Shown here piece after piece: positions 51,869-59,388 of a stretch of DNA of 64,000 nucleotides. Origin of the DNA: GWF2-38-69 sp965228125 (GTDB lineage Bacteria; Verrucomicrobiota; Lentisphaeria; Victivallales; GWF2-38-69); the NCBI GenBank assembly GCA_965228125.1, contig OZ245791.1, positions 930,001 to 994,000 on the forward strand. Direction: 5' to 3'. Each line of letters opens with the position of its first letter. Within the stretch, counting starts at the first letter, position 1. Below the pieces are notes generated by a model. The model was not told where the DNA came from. It did not search any database and saw only the letters and a list, made by a program, of their open reading frames with translations. The translations under genes were made by a program, and so were the position numbers.

Positions 51869-52756
51869 ATGCTGTTAGATTTTTTAAATCCTATCAAATA
51901 CAGAGAACCTCTTTTCAGGCCCCCTTCAGAAGCTGGAAGCCTTATTTTCCAAATTTCCTACGGTTGCCCCCACAATAAGTGCCTGTTCTGCCCTATGTAC
52001 AAAGACATAAAGCATGAAGTCCGGCCGTTAGATGAAGTGCTAAACGAAATAGGCCGGATTGCGACAAGTCATAGAACCGAATCCCGAATATTTCTGGCTG
52101 ACGGCGATGTAATGAATTTGGACTATTCTTATCTCAAAGAGTTGTTTGGCAAACTAAATTCTTCATTTCCCAGGCTGGCTAGAATCTCAATGTACGCAAA
52201 TGGCTCGTCTATAAACAAAAAAAGCGTTGACGAATTGAAAGAACTTAAATCCCTAAAACTCAATACGCTCTACATGGGATTGGAAAGTGGTGACGAAAAA
52301 TTACTGAATTTGGTTAAGAAAGGAGAAACAGTTCAGGAAATGACTGATTCTGTAACCAAAGCTCAGAATGTTGGCATCAGGATGTGCGTATTTGCCTTAT
52401 TGGGACTTGGCGGAACGCAATTTTCAAAATCTCACGCCGAACTAACCGCAAAGGCCATCAATAACATGTCGCCGAAATTCTTTGCTTTGTTAAGGTTCAT
52501 ACGAGTTCCCGGGACAAAATTGTATGATGGTTATCAACCTCTTTCCGAACACGATTCAGTAAAAGAACTTTCCTTAATAATCAAAAAGTTGAATTTACCA
52601 TCGACTGTATTCAGGGCCGATCATACTTCTGTTCCAGTCCCGCTTTCGGCCAGATTCCCCAAAGACAAGGAAAAATTACTCGCTTATTTAGATTCTCTTC
52701 TAAAAAGTGCCGCATTAAATAAAGTTTCGGAAGGCATTCTTCCTGATTCTCTTTGA
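51869..52756 (+). CDS. Radical SAM protein (CX4CX2C type)
   Basis: The 295-residue radical SAM enzyme has its 4Fe-4S motif in SYGCPHNKCLFCPMYKD, a C-X4-C-X2-C spacing instead of the common C-X3-C-X2-C. The same spacing and a following (P/N)MYK are seen in a group of COG1032-like proteins. Further marks are RIFLADGDVMNLDY, GLESGDEKLLNLVKKGE and CVFALLGLGG. I take the ATG at 51869 as start; an upstream TTG at 51833 would put the start inside the rplU terminator. No ribosome binding site is visible. The substrate is unknown; porphyrin-type or tRNA chemistry cannot be told apart. Confidence 0.82.
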   Translation: MLLDFLNPIKYREPLFRPPSEAGSLIFQISYGCPHNKCLFCPMYKDIKHEVRPLDEVLNEIGRIATSHRTESRIFLADGDVMNLDYSYLKELFGKLNSSFPRLARISMYANGSSINKKSVDELKELKSLKLNTLYMGLESGDEKLLNLVKKGETVQEMTDSVTKAQNVGIRMCVFALLGLGGTQFSKSHAELTAKAINNMSPKFFALLRFIRVPGTKLYDGYQPLSEHDSVKELSLIIKKLNLPSTVFRADHTSVPVPLSARFPKDKEKLLAYLDSLLKSAALNKVSEGILPDSL

Positions 52757-52816
52757 TAATAATACAGTTGTTAATAAAGTAATTGTATTTGGCTTAAACA
52801 TGACTTTTCTATATTT

Positions 52817-53656
52817 ATGGATAATGACATTCAATTGACATTCGAATTCATGAAAGATTTCTCTCCGCCCCCTTCCAAAGAAAAAGTCAAGAAAAAATAC
52901 AAACATGAGATTTCCAATACCACAGAAAAAGATTTAAGGCGGAGCGTTATTGCCTGGATTCTGAAGTCAAAGCCGTCGGGATTGGGGTATACCGTCCCCA
53001 CCAGAATAGTAAAATATAAAGCAGGAATCGCCGCTTTTTGGGCCAGAAGTGAAACTAAAAAAGGAAAGAAAACCCTATTCCCATGCAAGACTGCAATAAT
53101 AGAAATAAGGACTGAGAAAGATAATTGCATCGCAGAGTGCGGAAACAATAGCGATATAAAAAAATCACTGATGATGGAAAAAGAAAGAAAAAGCGGATTG
53201 GAAGCTCAGATCAGAAATTCTGAGCCAGAGCTTAAATTGACAGACAATCTGTTTTCTGATATAGAATCATGGGATTATCACAGAACAAAAAATCATGACT
53301 ATTCCAGATGCTGCTTAAAAATAGAAAAGCTCGAGCGCGCTTTGAATAAAGGCAGCCGGTTTGAACGAATCAGGCAGTCATTACTAGCTGATTATCTTTA
53401 TCTTGCAGTACCAAAAGGAGTAACAACTCCCCAAAAGCTGGTTGATGGATGGGGACTTCTCTATATTAATGAAGATTTATCTGTGGATTTAGTTTCTCCG
53501 CCTGAAAATTGGAACTGCCCCTTGGAAAACAAACTTCACCTTGTTCAGAATATCGCCAAATCAAATATACCGGTGATATGTTTTGCCAATGGACTAAACT
53601 TAGATAAAAATGGCACTTCTAAATTCTTAAGAATCCCTAGGAAAAGAAGAAGCTGA
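52817..53656 (+). CDS. Uncharacterised protein, weakly MmcB/PD-(D/E)XK-like
   Basis: I cannot name the family with confidence. The 279-residue protein has a Lys-rich N-terminus (EKVKKKYKHE), then LRRSVIAWILKSKPSGLGYTVPT, TAIIEIRTEKD, and a C-terminal half with SLLADYLYLAVPKGV and GWGLLYINEDLSVDLV. The pattern 'LRR...V...IEI......DYLYLAVP...GLLYI' resembles MmcB-like DNA-repair proteins of the restriction-endonuclease fold, but the ExK lysine is not obvious (IEIRT). It is very basic (RIPRKRRS at the end), consistent with nucleic-acid binding. It lies 60 bp after the radical SAM gene. Confidence 0.55.
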   Translation: MDNDIQLTFEFMKDFSPPPSKEKVKKKYKHEISNTTEKDLRRSVIAWILKSKPSGLGYTVPTRIVKYKAGIAAFWARSETKKGKKTLFPCKTAIIEIRTEKDNCIAECGNNSDIKKSLMMEKERKSGLEAQIRNSEPELKLTDNLFSDIESWDYHRTKNHDYSRCCLKIEKLERALNKGSRFERIRQSLLADYLYLAVPKGVTTPQKLVDGWGLLYINEDLSVDLVSPPENWNCPLENKLHLVQNIAKSNIPVICFANGLNLDKNGTSKFLRIPRKRRS

Positions 53657-53790
53657 AACTTTACCTTTTATAACCCTTTTCAACATCATTAAATACTATC
53701 TGTACCATTGTCTCAGAAGAATAAATCTTTCTTTATTTTAGAAATATGATTTTTTTTATTTTTCAGCTAGTGATTTTTTTTTTCGATTAG

Positions 53791-53818
53791 TTAGACTATT
53801 GATTAAATGTGGTATTTT
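53791..53818 (+). promoter_or_regulatory. Possible promoter of the ankyrin lipoprotein
   Basis: ttagac (53791-53796) and tattttg (from 53813), 16 bp apart, precede the ankyrin gene by 41 bp. The rest of the 203-bp gap is T-rich with runs of eight to ten Ts and no hairpin. Confidence 0.3.
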
Positions 53819-53859
53819 GCGCTTTCACTTAACAATAATATAAAGGAATCCAAAAGGTT

Positions 53860-55317
53860 ATGAAGATGAATTTATTTAAGGCGTCTATCGTTGCTCTAAC
53901 CTGTCTTGCGGTTGGAGCATGCTCAACAACTGTCGTAAATAACTCAAAAGAACTCCAAGCACAAAAGCAACTTGAAGCAAAAGGTGTTGCATACAATACC
54001 TCTAACTTCATTTCCAGCGCAGGTGCAGGCGACATGGACAGCGTAAAGCTTTTCTTAGAAGGCGGAATGGATATTAATGCCTATTTCAGCAGCACAGCCC
54101 TCTCCGCTGCTTCTTCAAATGGAAAGGTAGATGTCGTAAGATATCTTCTTCAAAATGGCGCTAACCCAAATATAGAAACTTACTATGGTACAGCCTTGGT
54201 AGTAGCAGTTAAGAATGCAAAAAATCTTGAGATAGTGAACTTGCTTCTTGCTGCAAAGGCTAACCCCAATGCCACATCGTCAGACGGCCATAGTGTTCTT
54301 TCTGTAGCAGCATTCACTGGCAATCCTGAAATAATTACAGCTCTTGTAAATGCAGGTGCAAATGTCAACTATATGCATCCTGTAACAGGCGCTACTCCTC
54401 TCTCAGTAGCCGCCTATTATGGGCAAAAAGATGCCGTCTTAGCATTAATCAAGTCTGGCGCAAATGTAAACTACGTTGACAACAGAAAAATGTCCATTCT
54501 TGACTGGTCACAGATAAGCTCATTTGACGATATTTCTAAAATACTTATAGAAAATGGAGCCTCTTTGAATCCTCTTAATACTGATGCCGTACCAGTTGCC
54601 ATGATTGCTGCGTTGGCACACCAAGACACTGAAATGGTTAGTTACCTTATAGGAAAAGGCGTAAGTGTAAATGGATTGGCTTTTGGAAAGATGCCTATAC
54701 TTACATGGTGCGCAAAAAATGGCTTGCAACAATCAGGAATAGAGTTAATAAAACTTGGTGCCGATACTTCAAGCAAGGATAAAGTTTCAGGTTCAACTGC
54801 ACTGGATTTCGCTATAATGCTTGGTGAAACAGATCTTGCAAAGGCTTTAGACCCTTCAGTCAATATATCCGCTGTTTCAGCTAATGCTGCAGCTGATCCT
54901 AACTTGAGGCCACAGAAAGAAGTAATACAAGATTATGTTAATAACCAATACTATCAGGGTAGTGGTGCTGCAGGCGGGGGAATGGATTATGTAGCAGCCA
55001 TTTCTGACACAAGCTATAAAGCAGATGTGCCAGCTGCAACAACTCCCGCACCAGCAATGCCAGTTAACCCTCCTTCAGTACAGAAGTTTGATGATACTCT
55101 TGCTGATCAAGTCAATTCTAATAGCATAGCAGACGATCTCAAAACTGATCCTGTATTTAAGAATGATGCCACACCAAACAGTCCTCTTGACTCAAGCTCG
55201 AGCGGCTCTTCTTTCCAGGATTTTGACAGCCAGATATCTAATGATATGAACTCTATTGACACATCCCTCAATAAAGCTCCTTCAACGGCAACTCCGCCGC
55301 CGGCTGATCAAAAGTAA
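53860..55317 (+). CDS. Ankyrin-repeat lipoprotein with Pro/Ser-rich tail
   Basis: The 485-residue lipoprotein has signal SIVALTCLAVGAC with lipid Cys21. About eight ankyrin repeats of 32-34 residues cover residues 45-335; the consensus elements (G.TALxxAA..G...vv..LL..GAnpN) are clear, for example GHSVLSVAAFTGNPEIITAL and GATPLSVAAYYGQKDAVLAL. After residue 340 the chain is low complexity, rich in Ser, Asp, Asn and Pro. Ankyrin domains bind proteins; a periplasmic or surface lipoprotein of this type could scaffold envelope complexes. Its second ATG (53866) has the better ribosome binding site spacing. It ends at a strong terminator. Confidence 0.88.
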   Translation: MKMNLFKASIVALTCLAVGACSTTVVNNSKELQAQKQLEAKGVAYNTSNFISSAGAGDMDSVKLFLEGGMDINAYFSSTALSAASSNGKVDVVRYLLQNGANPNIETYYGTALVVAVKNAKNLEIVNLLLAAKANPNATSSDGHSVLSVAAFTGNPEIITALVNAGANVNYMHPVTGATPLSVAAYYGQKDAVLALIKSGANVNYVDNRKMSILDWSQISSFDDISKILIENGASLNPLNTDAVPVAMIAALAHQDTEMVSYLIGKGVSVNGLAFGKMPILTWCAKNGLQQSGIELIKLGADTSSKDKVSGSTALDFAIMLGETDLAKALDPSVNISAVSANAAADPNLRPQKEVIQDYVNNQYYQGSGAAGGGMDYVAAISDTSYKADVPAATTPAPAMPVNPPSVQKFDDTLADQVNSNSIADDLKTDPVFKNDATPNSPLDSSSSGSSFQDFDSQISNDMNSIDTSLNKAPSTATPPPADQK

Positions 55318-55340
55318 CCAATACATTCTTATCCACAGAA

Positions 55341-55369
55341 AAATGCCGCTCAAACGAGCGGCATTTTTT
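55341..55369 (+). terminator. Intrinsic terminator after the ankyrin gene
   Basis: The perfect 11-bp stem aaatgccgctc / gagcggcattt (55341-55351 with 55356-55366) with a 4-base loop is followed by Ts. It is the strongest terminator in the window. Confidence 0.95.
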
Positions 55370-55383
55370 ATTGCTTTCAAAGA

Positions 55384-55412
55384 TTGAAGCTAGATATGTC
55401 TTATGCTATTCT
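55384..55412 (+). promoter_or_regulatory. Likely nfnAB promoter
   Basis: ttgaag (55384-55389) and tattct (55407-55412) are exactly 17 bp apart, with an extended -10 TG two bases upstream (tgctattct). This lies 45 bp before nfnA and just after the ankyrin terminator. The same tgctattct string occurs before amn (48904-48912). Confidence 0.5.
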
Positions 55413-55457
55413 TAGCCATTGAGTAACTTTACATAATAAAACTAACCTAAATATCTA

Positions 55458-56309
55458 ATGAATACTATTCTAGAAAAAAGACACCTTTCAGAAAATGTTT
55501 GCCTTATGGAAATAACTTCACCACTCATTTCAAACGAATGCAAAGCAGGACAATTTATTATTCTCTCACTGGATAATGATTTCGCTGAAAGAATACCTCT
55601 TACAATAGCTGACTCAAATCCGGAAAAAGGAACAATTACTATTATTTTTCAAGTTGTAGGGAAAACAACATTTGAACTCGCACAACTCTCTGTAGGAGCA
55701 AAGATAGTAAATCTTCTGGGCCCCTTGGGCAAACCTACACATATAGACAAATTTGGGAAAGTTGTTTGCGTGGGAGGAGGAATAGGAGTAGCTCCTTCCC
55801 ACCCGATAGCAAAGGCAATGAAAAAAGCAGGAAACGAACTTAAAGTCATCATCGGAGCCAGATCAAAAGACCTCATTATTTATGAGGATGAGATGAGAAA
55901 ACTTGCGGATGAACTCATCATCTGCACTGATGACGGCTCCTACGGGCGCAAAGCTATAGTTACCGAACCACTGAAAGAATTATGTTTATCCTGGAAGCCG
56001 GACATGGTTATAGCAATAGGCCCCGGCATAATGATGAAGTTCTGTGCAGAAACTACCAGACCTTTTGCAATACCTACCTTAGTTTCTCTCAACACCATAA
56101 TGGTTGACGGCACAGGGATGTGCGGCGGCTGCAGAGTTACTGTGGGAGGCAAAACCAAATTCGTTTGCGTCGATGGTCCTGAATTTGATGGGCATAAGGT
56201 AGATTTTGATAACATGATGGCACGACTTCAAGCCTATAAAGAAATCGAAACTGAGTCATATCATAAATGCAAATTAGACGCTGCCATACAGAGAGGATCA
56301 AAAAAATGA
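55458..56309 (+). CDS. nfnA: NfnA, small subunit of NADH-dependent ferredoxin:NADP+ oxidoreductase
   Basis: The 283-residue flavoprotein has an FAD/NAD-binding reductase body (AGQFIILSLDNDFAERIPLTI, VCVGGGIGVAPSHPIAKAM) and a C-terminal [2Fe-2S] site, VDGTGMCGGCRVTV with Cys222, Cys225 and later Cys237; an acidic ligand is expected from the family. It was formerly called sulfide dehydrogenase beta. With NfnB it performs electron bifurcation, linking NADPH oxidation to NAD+ and ferredoxin reduction. No Shine-Dalgarno precedes the ATG. It overlaps nfnB by four bases (ATGA). Confidence 0.92.
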   Translation: MNTILEKRHLSENVCLMEITSPLISNECKAGQFIILSLDNDFAERIPLTIADSNPEKGTITIIFQVVGKTTFELAQLSVGAKIVNLLGPLGKPTHIDKFGKVVCVGGGIGVAPSHPIAKAMKKAGNELKVIIGARSKDLIIYEDEMRKLADELIICTDDGSYGRKAIVTEPLKELCLSWKPDMVIAIGPGIMMKFCAETTRPFAIPTLVSLNTIMVDGTGMCGGCRVTVGGKTKFVCVDGPEFDGHKVDFDNMMARLQAYKEIETESYHKCKLDAAIQRGSKK

Positions 56310-57799
56310 GTAACAAACACTTTAATATTAATGAGTTAAATTCTATTGCCAAAGAGTGCTTACTTAAATTAAACTCCTGCAGCAACCAATTATCACCTAA
56401 GGATAGATTGTCTATCCCTGTTCAGGAAATGCCTTCACAAGACCCCATGGTTAGGCAGAATAATACTAATGAAGTTGCTATAGGATATACAGAGAATCAA
56501 GCAAAAGTTGAGGCTTTAAGATGCCTTCAATGCAAAAATGCTCCATGTGTTAAAGGATGCCCTGTACAGATAGATATACCTGGTTTTATTGCCGAGATAG
56601 CTTCAGGAAACTTTCAGAAAGCAATAGATATTATAAAGAAAACCAGCTTACTACCTGCAATTTGCGGAAGAGTTTGTCCACAGGAGGTCCAATGCCAAAT
56701 GTACTGCACTGTGGGAAAAAGCAATAAGGATGTTTTGAAATCTGTTGCAGTTGGAAGACTCGAACGCTTTGTATCCGATTTGGAACGTAAAAAAGGAAAT
56801 ATAAAATCTCCCCAAGTAAAGTCAGACACATCTAAAAAAATTGCCATAATAGGCAGCGGCCCTGCAGGCCTTGTAGTAGCTGCCGATGTCAGAAGAGAAG
56901 GTCATAAAGTTACTATCTTTGAAGCTTTCCACAAAACAGGAGGAGTAATGACATATGGAATTCCGGAATTCCGTCTTCCTAAAGCCATTGTTCAGGCTGA
57001 AATTGATACACTTATGGCAATGGGTGTTGAAATTAAGACCAATTTTGTAGTAGGCAAAACCAGAAAATTATCCGATCTGATAGAAAAAGACGGATATGAT
57101 GCCGTATTTATTGGGACAGGAGCAGGCTTGCCTAAGTTTATGAATATTGAGGGCGAAAACATGGTTGGCGTATATTCTGCAAATGAATTTTTAACACGCG
57201 CCAATCTGATGAAGGCTTATATGCGTGGAGTAGCAGCTACTCCTATTGCAATGTCAAAGAAAGTCGCCGTAGTCGGTGGCGGCAATGTAGCAATGGATGC
57301 TGCCAGAACTGCTATAAGATTAGGAGCAAAAGAAGTTCATATAATATATAGAAGAACAGAAAAAGAAATGCCGGCCAGAGTTGAAGAAGTGCTCCACGCT
57401 AAAGAAGAAGGAATAACATTCCATCTTCTGGTAAACCCCAAAAGGATATTGGGAGACAAAAAAGCATCTGCTATTGAATGTCTCAGATATCAACTGGGCG
57501 AGCCTGACGATTCAGGCAGACGCAGGCCTGTTGAAATCCCTGGAAGCGAATTTACCATGGAAGTTGACACCGTAATTATCGCTATCGGAAATGATTCAAA
57601 TCCTCTCATTTCCCAAACAACACCAGGTCTTAAATGCAACAAATGGGGCAACATCATTGTTGATGAAAATTGTAAGACATCTATGGACAGAGTTTACGCT
57701 GGTGGAGACATCGTCCTCGGAGCAGCGACTGTCATTCTGGCAATGGGACAAGGCAGAATAGCCGCCACTTCAATAAATAAACTGTTATCAGAAAAATAA
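56306..57799 (+). CDS. nfnB: NfnB, large subunit of NADH-dependent ferredoxin:NADP+ oxidoreductase
   Basis: The start is set at ATG 56306, four bases before the nfnA end, with gagagga upstream; an earlier open frame at 56267 is unlikely. The 497-residue protein is related to glutamate synthase small subunit (GltD). It has two N-terminal 4Fe-4S Cys groups (CLQCKNAPCVKGCP and CGRVCPQEVQCQMYC), the first Rossmann motif IIGSGPAGLVVAADVRREGH, GGVMTYGIPEFRLPK, a second GGGNVAMDAARTAIRLGA and a C-terminal YAGGDIVLGAATVILAMG. The NfnAB pairing and order identify it as the bifurcating enzyme and not GltD. Confidence 0.93.
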   Translation: MSNKHFNINELNSIAKECLLKLNSCSNQLSPKDRLSIPVQEMPSQDPMVRQNNTNEVAIGYTENQAKVEALRCLQCKNAPCVKGCPVQIDIPGFIAEIASGNFQKAIDIIKKTSLLPAICGRVCPQEVQCQMYCTVGKSNKDVLKSVAVGRLERFVSDLERKKGNIKSPQVKSDTSKKIAIIGSGPAGLVVAADVRREGHKVTIFEAFHKTGGVMTYGIPEFRLPKAIVQAEIDTLMAMGVEIKTNFVVGKTRKLSDLIEKDGYDAVFIGTGAGLPKFMNIEGENMVGVYSANEFLTRANLMKAYMRGVAATPIAMSKKVAVVGGGNVAMDAARTAIRLGAKEVHIIYRRTEKEMPARVEEVLHAKEEGITFHLLVNPKRILGDKKASAIECLRYQLGEPDDSGRRRPVEIPGSEFTMEVDTVIIAIGNDSNPLISQTTPGLKCNKWGNIIVDENCKTSMDRVYAGGDIVLGAATVILAMGQGRIAATSINKLLSEK

Positions 57800-57810
57800 A
57801 ATTGCCCTGA

Positions 57811-58275
57811 ATGAAATCTCTGATCAATGTTAGACTAGCCGTACCTCAGGATGTTTTGGCCATTATAAATTTCAACAAAGCAATGGCATGGGAAACTGAA
57901 AAGAAAGAACTAAACGATGAACTTCTTTTCTCTGGAGTTAAACGAGTTTTGGACAGCAAAGCAGAAGCTTTTTATTTAGTCGCCACAACTTCCGAACAAA
58001 TCATCGCTTCTTTAATGGTCACAAAAGAATGGTCTGATTGGAGAAATGCTTTTATATGGTGGATTCAAAGCGTTTATGTTCTTCCACAATACAGAAGGCT
58101 TGGGGTATACAGTAAACTTTATTCCAAAGTTAAAGAACTTGGAAGGCAGTCTGACTGCTGTGGATTCAGACTCTATGTAGAAAAAAATAATTCTTCGGCA
58201 CAAACGACCTATTCCAATGCAGGAATGTGTCAATCACACTATTTGATTTATGAGGAAATGCTAAATGAAAAATAA
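57811..58275 (+). CDS. GNAT-family acetyltransferase
   Basis: The 154-residue protein has the GNAT acetyl-CoA-binding P-loop VLPQYRRLGVYSKLYSKVKE (core QYRRLGVYSKL) after the strand IWWIQSVYV, and a final strand FRLYVEKNNSSAQTTYSNAG. The substrate is not predictable. It starts 11 bp after nfnB and overlaps larB by 11 bases, so it is probably carried in the nfnAB-larB transcript. Confidence 0.85.
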   Translation: MKSLINVRLAVPQDVLAIINFNKAMAWETEKKELNDELLFSGVKRVLDSKAEAFYLVATTSEQIIASLMVTKEWSDWRNAFIWWIQSVYVLPQYRRLGVYSKLYSKVKELGRQSDCCGFRLYVEKNNSSAQTTYSNAGMCQSHYLIYEEMLNEK

Positions 58276-59056
58276 AATCTCTACTATTCTGGAAAGCTTC
58301 AGGAATAATGAAATCACCGCAGAGGCTGCGTGCTCTATATTATCGGGAATCAATGAATCAGTTTTATTGAATGGTGAAATCAGACTTGATGAATCACGGA
58401 ATGAAAGATGCGGTTTCCCCGAATTCATTTTTGGAGAGAATAAAACCCGAGAACAGCTCACCAAAATAATATGCTCCCTTTTTGAACGAGATAAAGACAT
58501 ACTGGTTACCAGAGTTAAAGAAGAAGATTTTAACTTTCTCTCTTCAAATATTTCCTCTCAGGTAAAATATGACAGATTAGGAAGAACTATATATTATTTT
58601 TCTCCTTCCACCTTGGAAAAACTAAAAACACAGAAAGCCAAAGTGGCTATCCTAAGTGCCGGATCAAGCGACAGCGCAGTAGCAATGGAAACAAAATACA
58701 CTATCGAAATCTGTGGTTATAAAACAGAACTCTTCATGGACATTGGCGTAGCAGGAATTCACAGGCTGATGGGAAAAATCGACAGGATAAGGGAGTTTGA
58801 TGCGCTCGTAGTAATAGCAGGAATGGAAGGTGCATTGCCTAGCGTAGTAGGAGGACTGGTTTCTATCCCTGTCATAGCGGTCCCGACTAGCGTGGGATAC
58901 GGGGCTTCTCTAGGAGGAATAACAGCAATGTTTTCTATGTTAAATAGTTGCTCTAACGGCATTACTGTTGTTAATATCGACAACGGATTTGGCGCAGGAT
59001 GTGCTGCAGCAAGAATTCTCAACACTATAAATACTAAAAGAAAAAGTATTTTATAA
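58265..59056 (+). CDS. larB: LarB-like nickel-pincer cofactor biosynthesis carboxylase
   Basis: LarB carboxylates and hydrolyses nicotinic acid adenine dinucleotide in the nickel-pincer cofactor pathway of lactate racemase. The 263-residue protein has RNERCGFPEFIFGENKT, the PurE-like AILSAGSSDSAVAMETKY, DIGVAGIHRLMGK, MEGALPSVVGGLV, PVIAVPTSVGYG and VVNIDNGFGAGCAAARI, all LarB signatures. The start overlaps the GNAT gene. larC, larE and larA are not in the window, so whether the full cofactor is made cannot be seen here. Confidence 0.9.
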   Translation: MKNKISTILESFRNNEITAEAACSILSGINESVLLNGEIRLDESRNERCGFPEFIFGENKTREQLTKIICSLFERDKDILVTRVKEEDFNFLSSNISSQVKYDRLGRTIYYFSPSTLEKLKTQKAKVAILSAGSSDSAVAMETKYTIEICGYKTELFMDIGVAGIHRLMGKIDRIREFDALVVIAGMEGALPSVVGGLVSIPVIAVPTSVGYGASLGGITAMFSMLNSCSNGITVVNIDNGFGAGCAAARILNTINTKRKSIL

Positions 59057-59388
59057 ATGTAGCTTTTACTCTGTTTGTCTGAAGAGATTTCTCTAGAACA
59101 GGAGTAGATGCATTAGCCAAAAAGCGATTTAACCAAATATCTGAACTATTTATATCAGAGCCATGTTCTTAGTTTTCTTGCAAAATTAATGATCATCACG
59201 CTTCTTCGAATTTTCTATCAACTAAATCGGCCAGACAATCAACTTTACGTTTTTGGCAAATCAACTCGACATAATAGTAAAATATTAAGGTTTATGAATA
59301 AGCTGGCGGCATTTTAACCAATTTTCAGGCTAAATTATAAGTGAAGTTATAAAACAATTTGCATAATTTAAAGTTCAAGGAGGAAAAT
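59057..59388. other. Intergenic region between larB and the chitinase
   Basis: 332 bp with no gene. A small nested hairpin lies at 59071-59101 (ctgtt ... agagatttctct ... aacag) without a T-run. The 3' part is AT-rich and ends in an excellent Shine-Dalgarno (aaggagg) for the chitinase. The promoter is not identified. Confidence 0.4.

Noticed and set aside
59160..59280. Minus-strand fragment (VELICQKRKVDCLADLVDRKF) as a gene remnant
   Set aside because: The open frame is only about 30 codons, has a stop just upstream and no further matching sequence.
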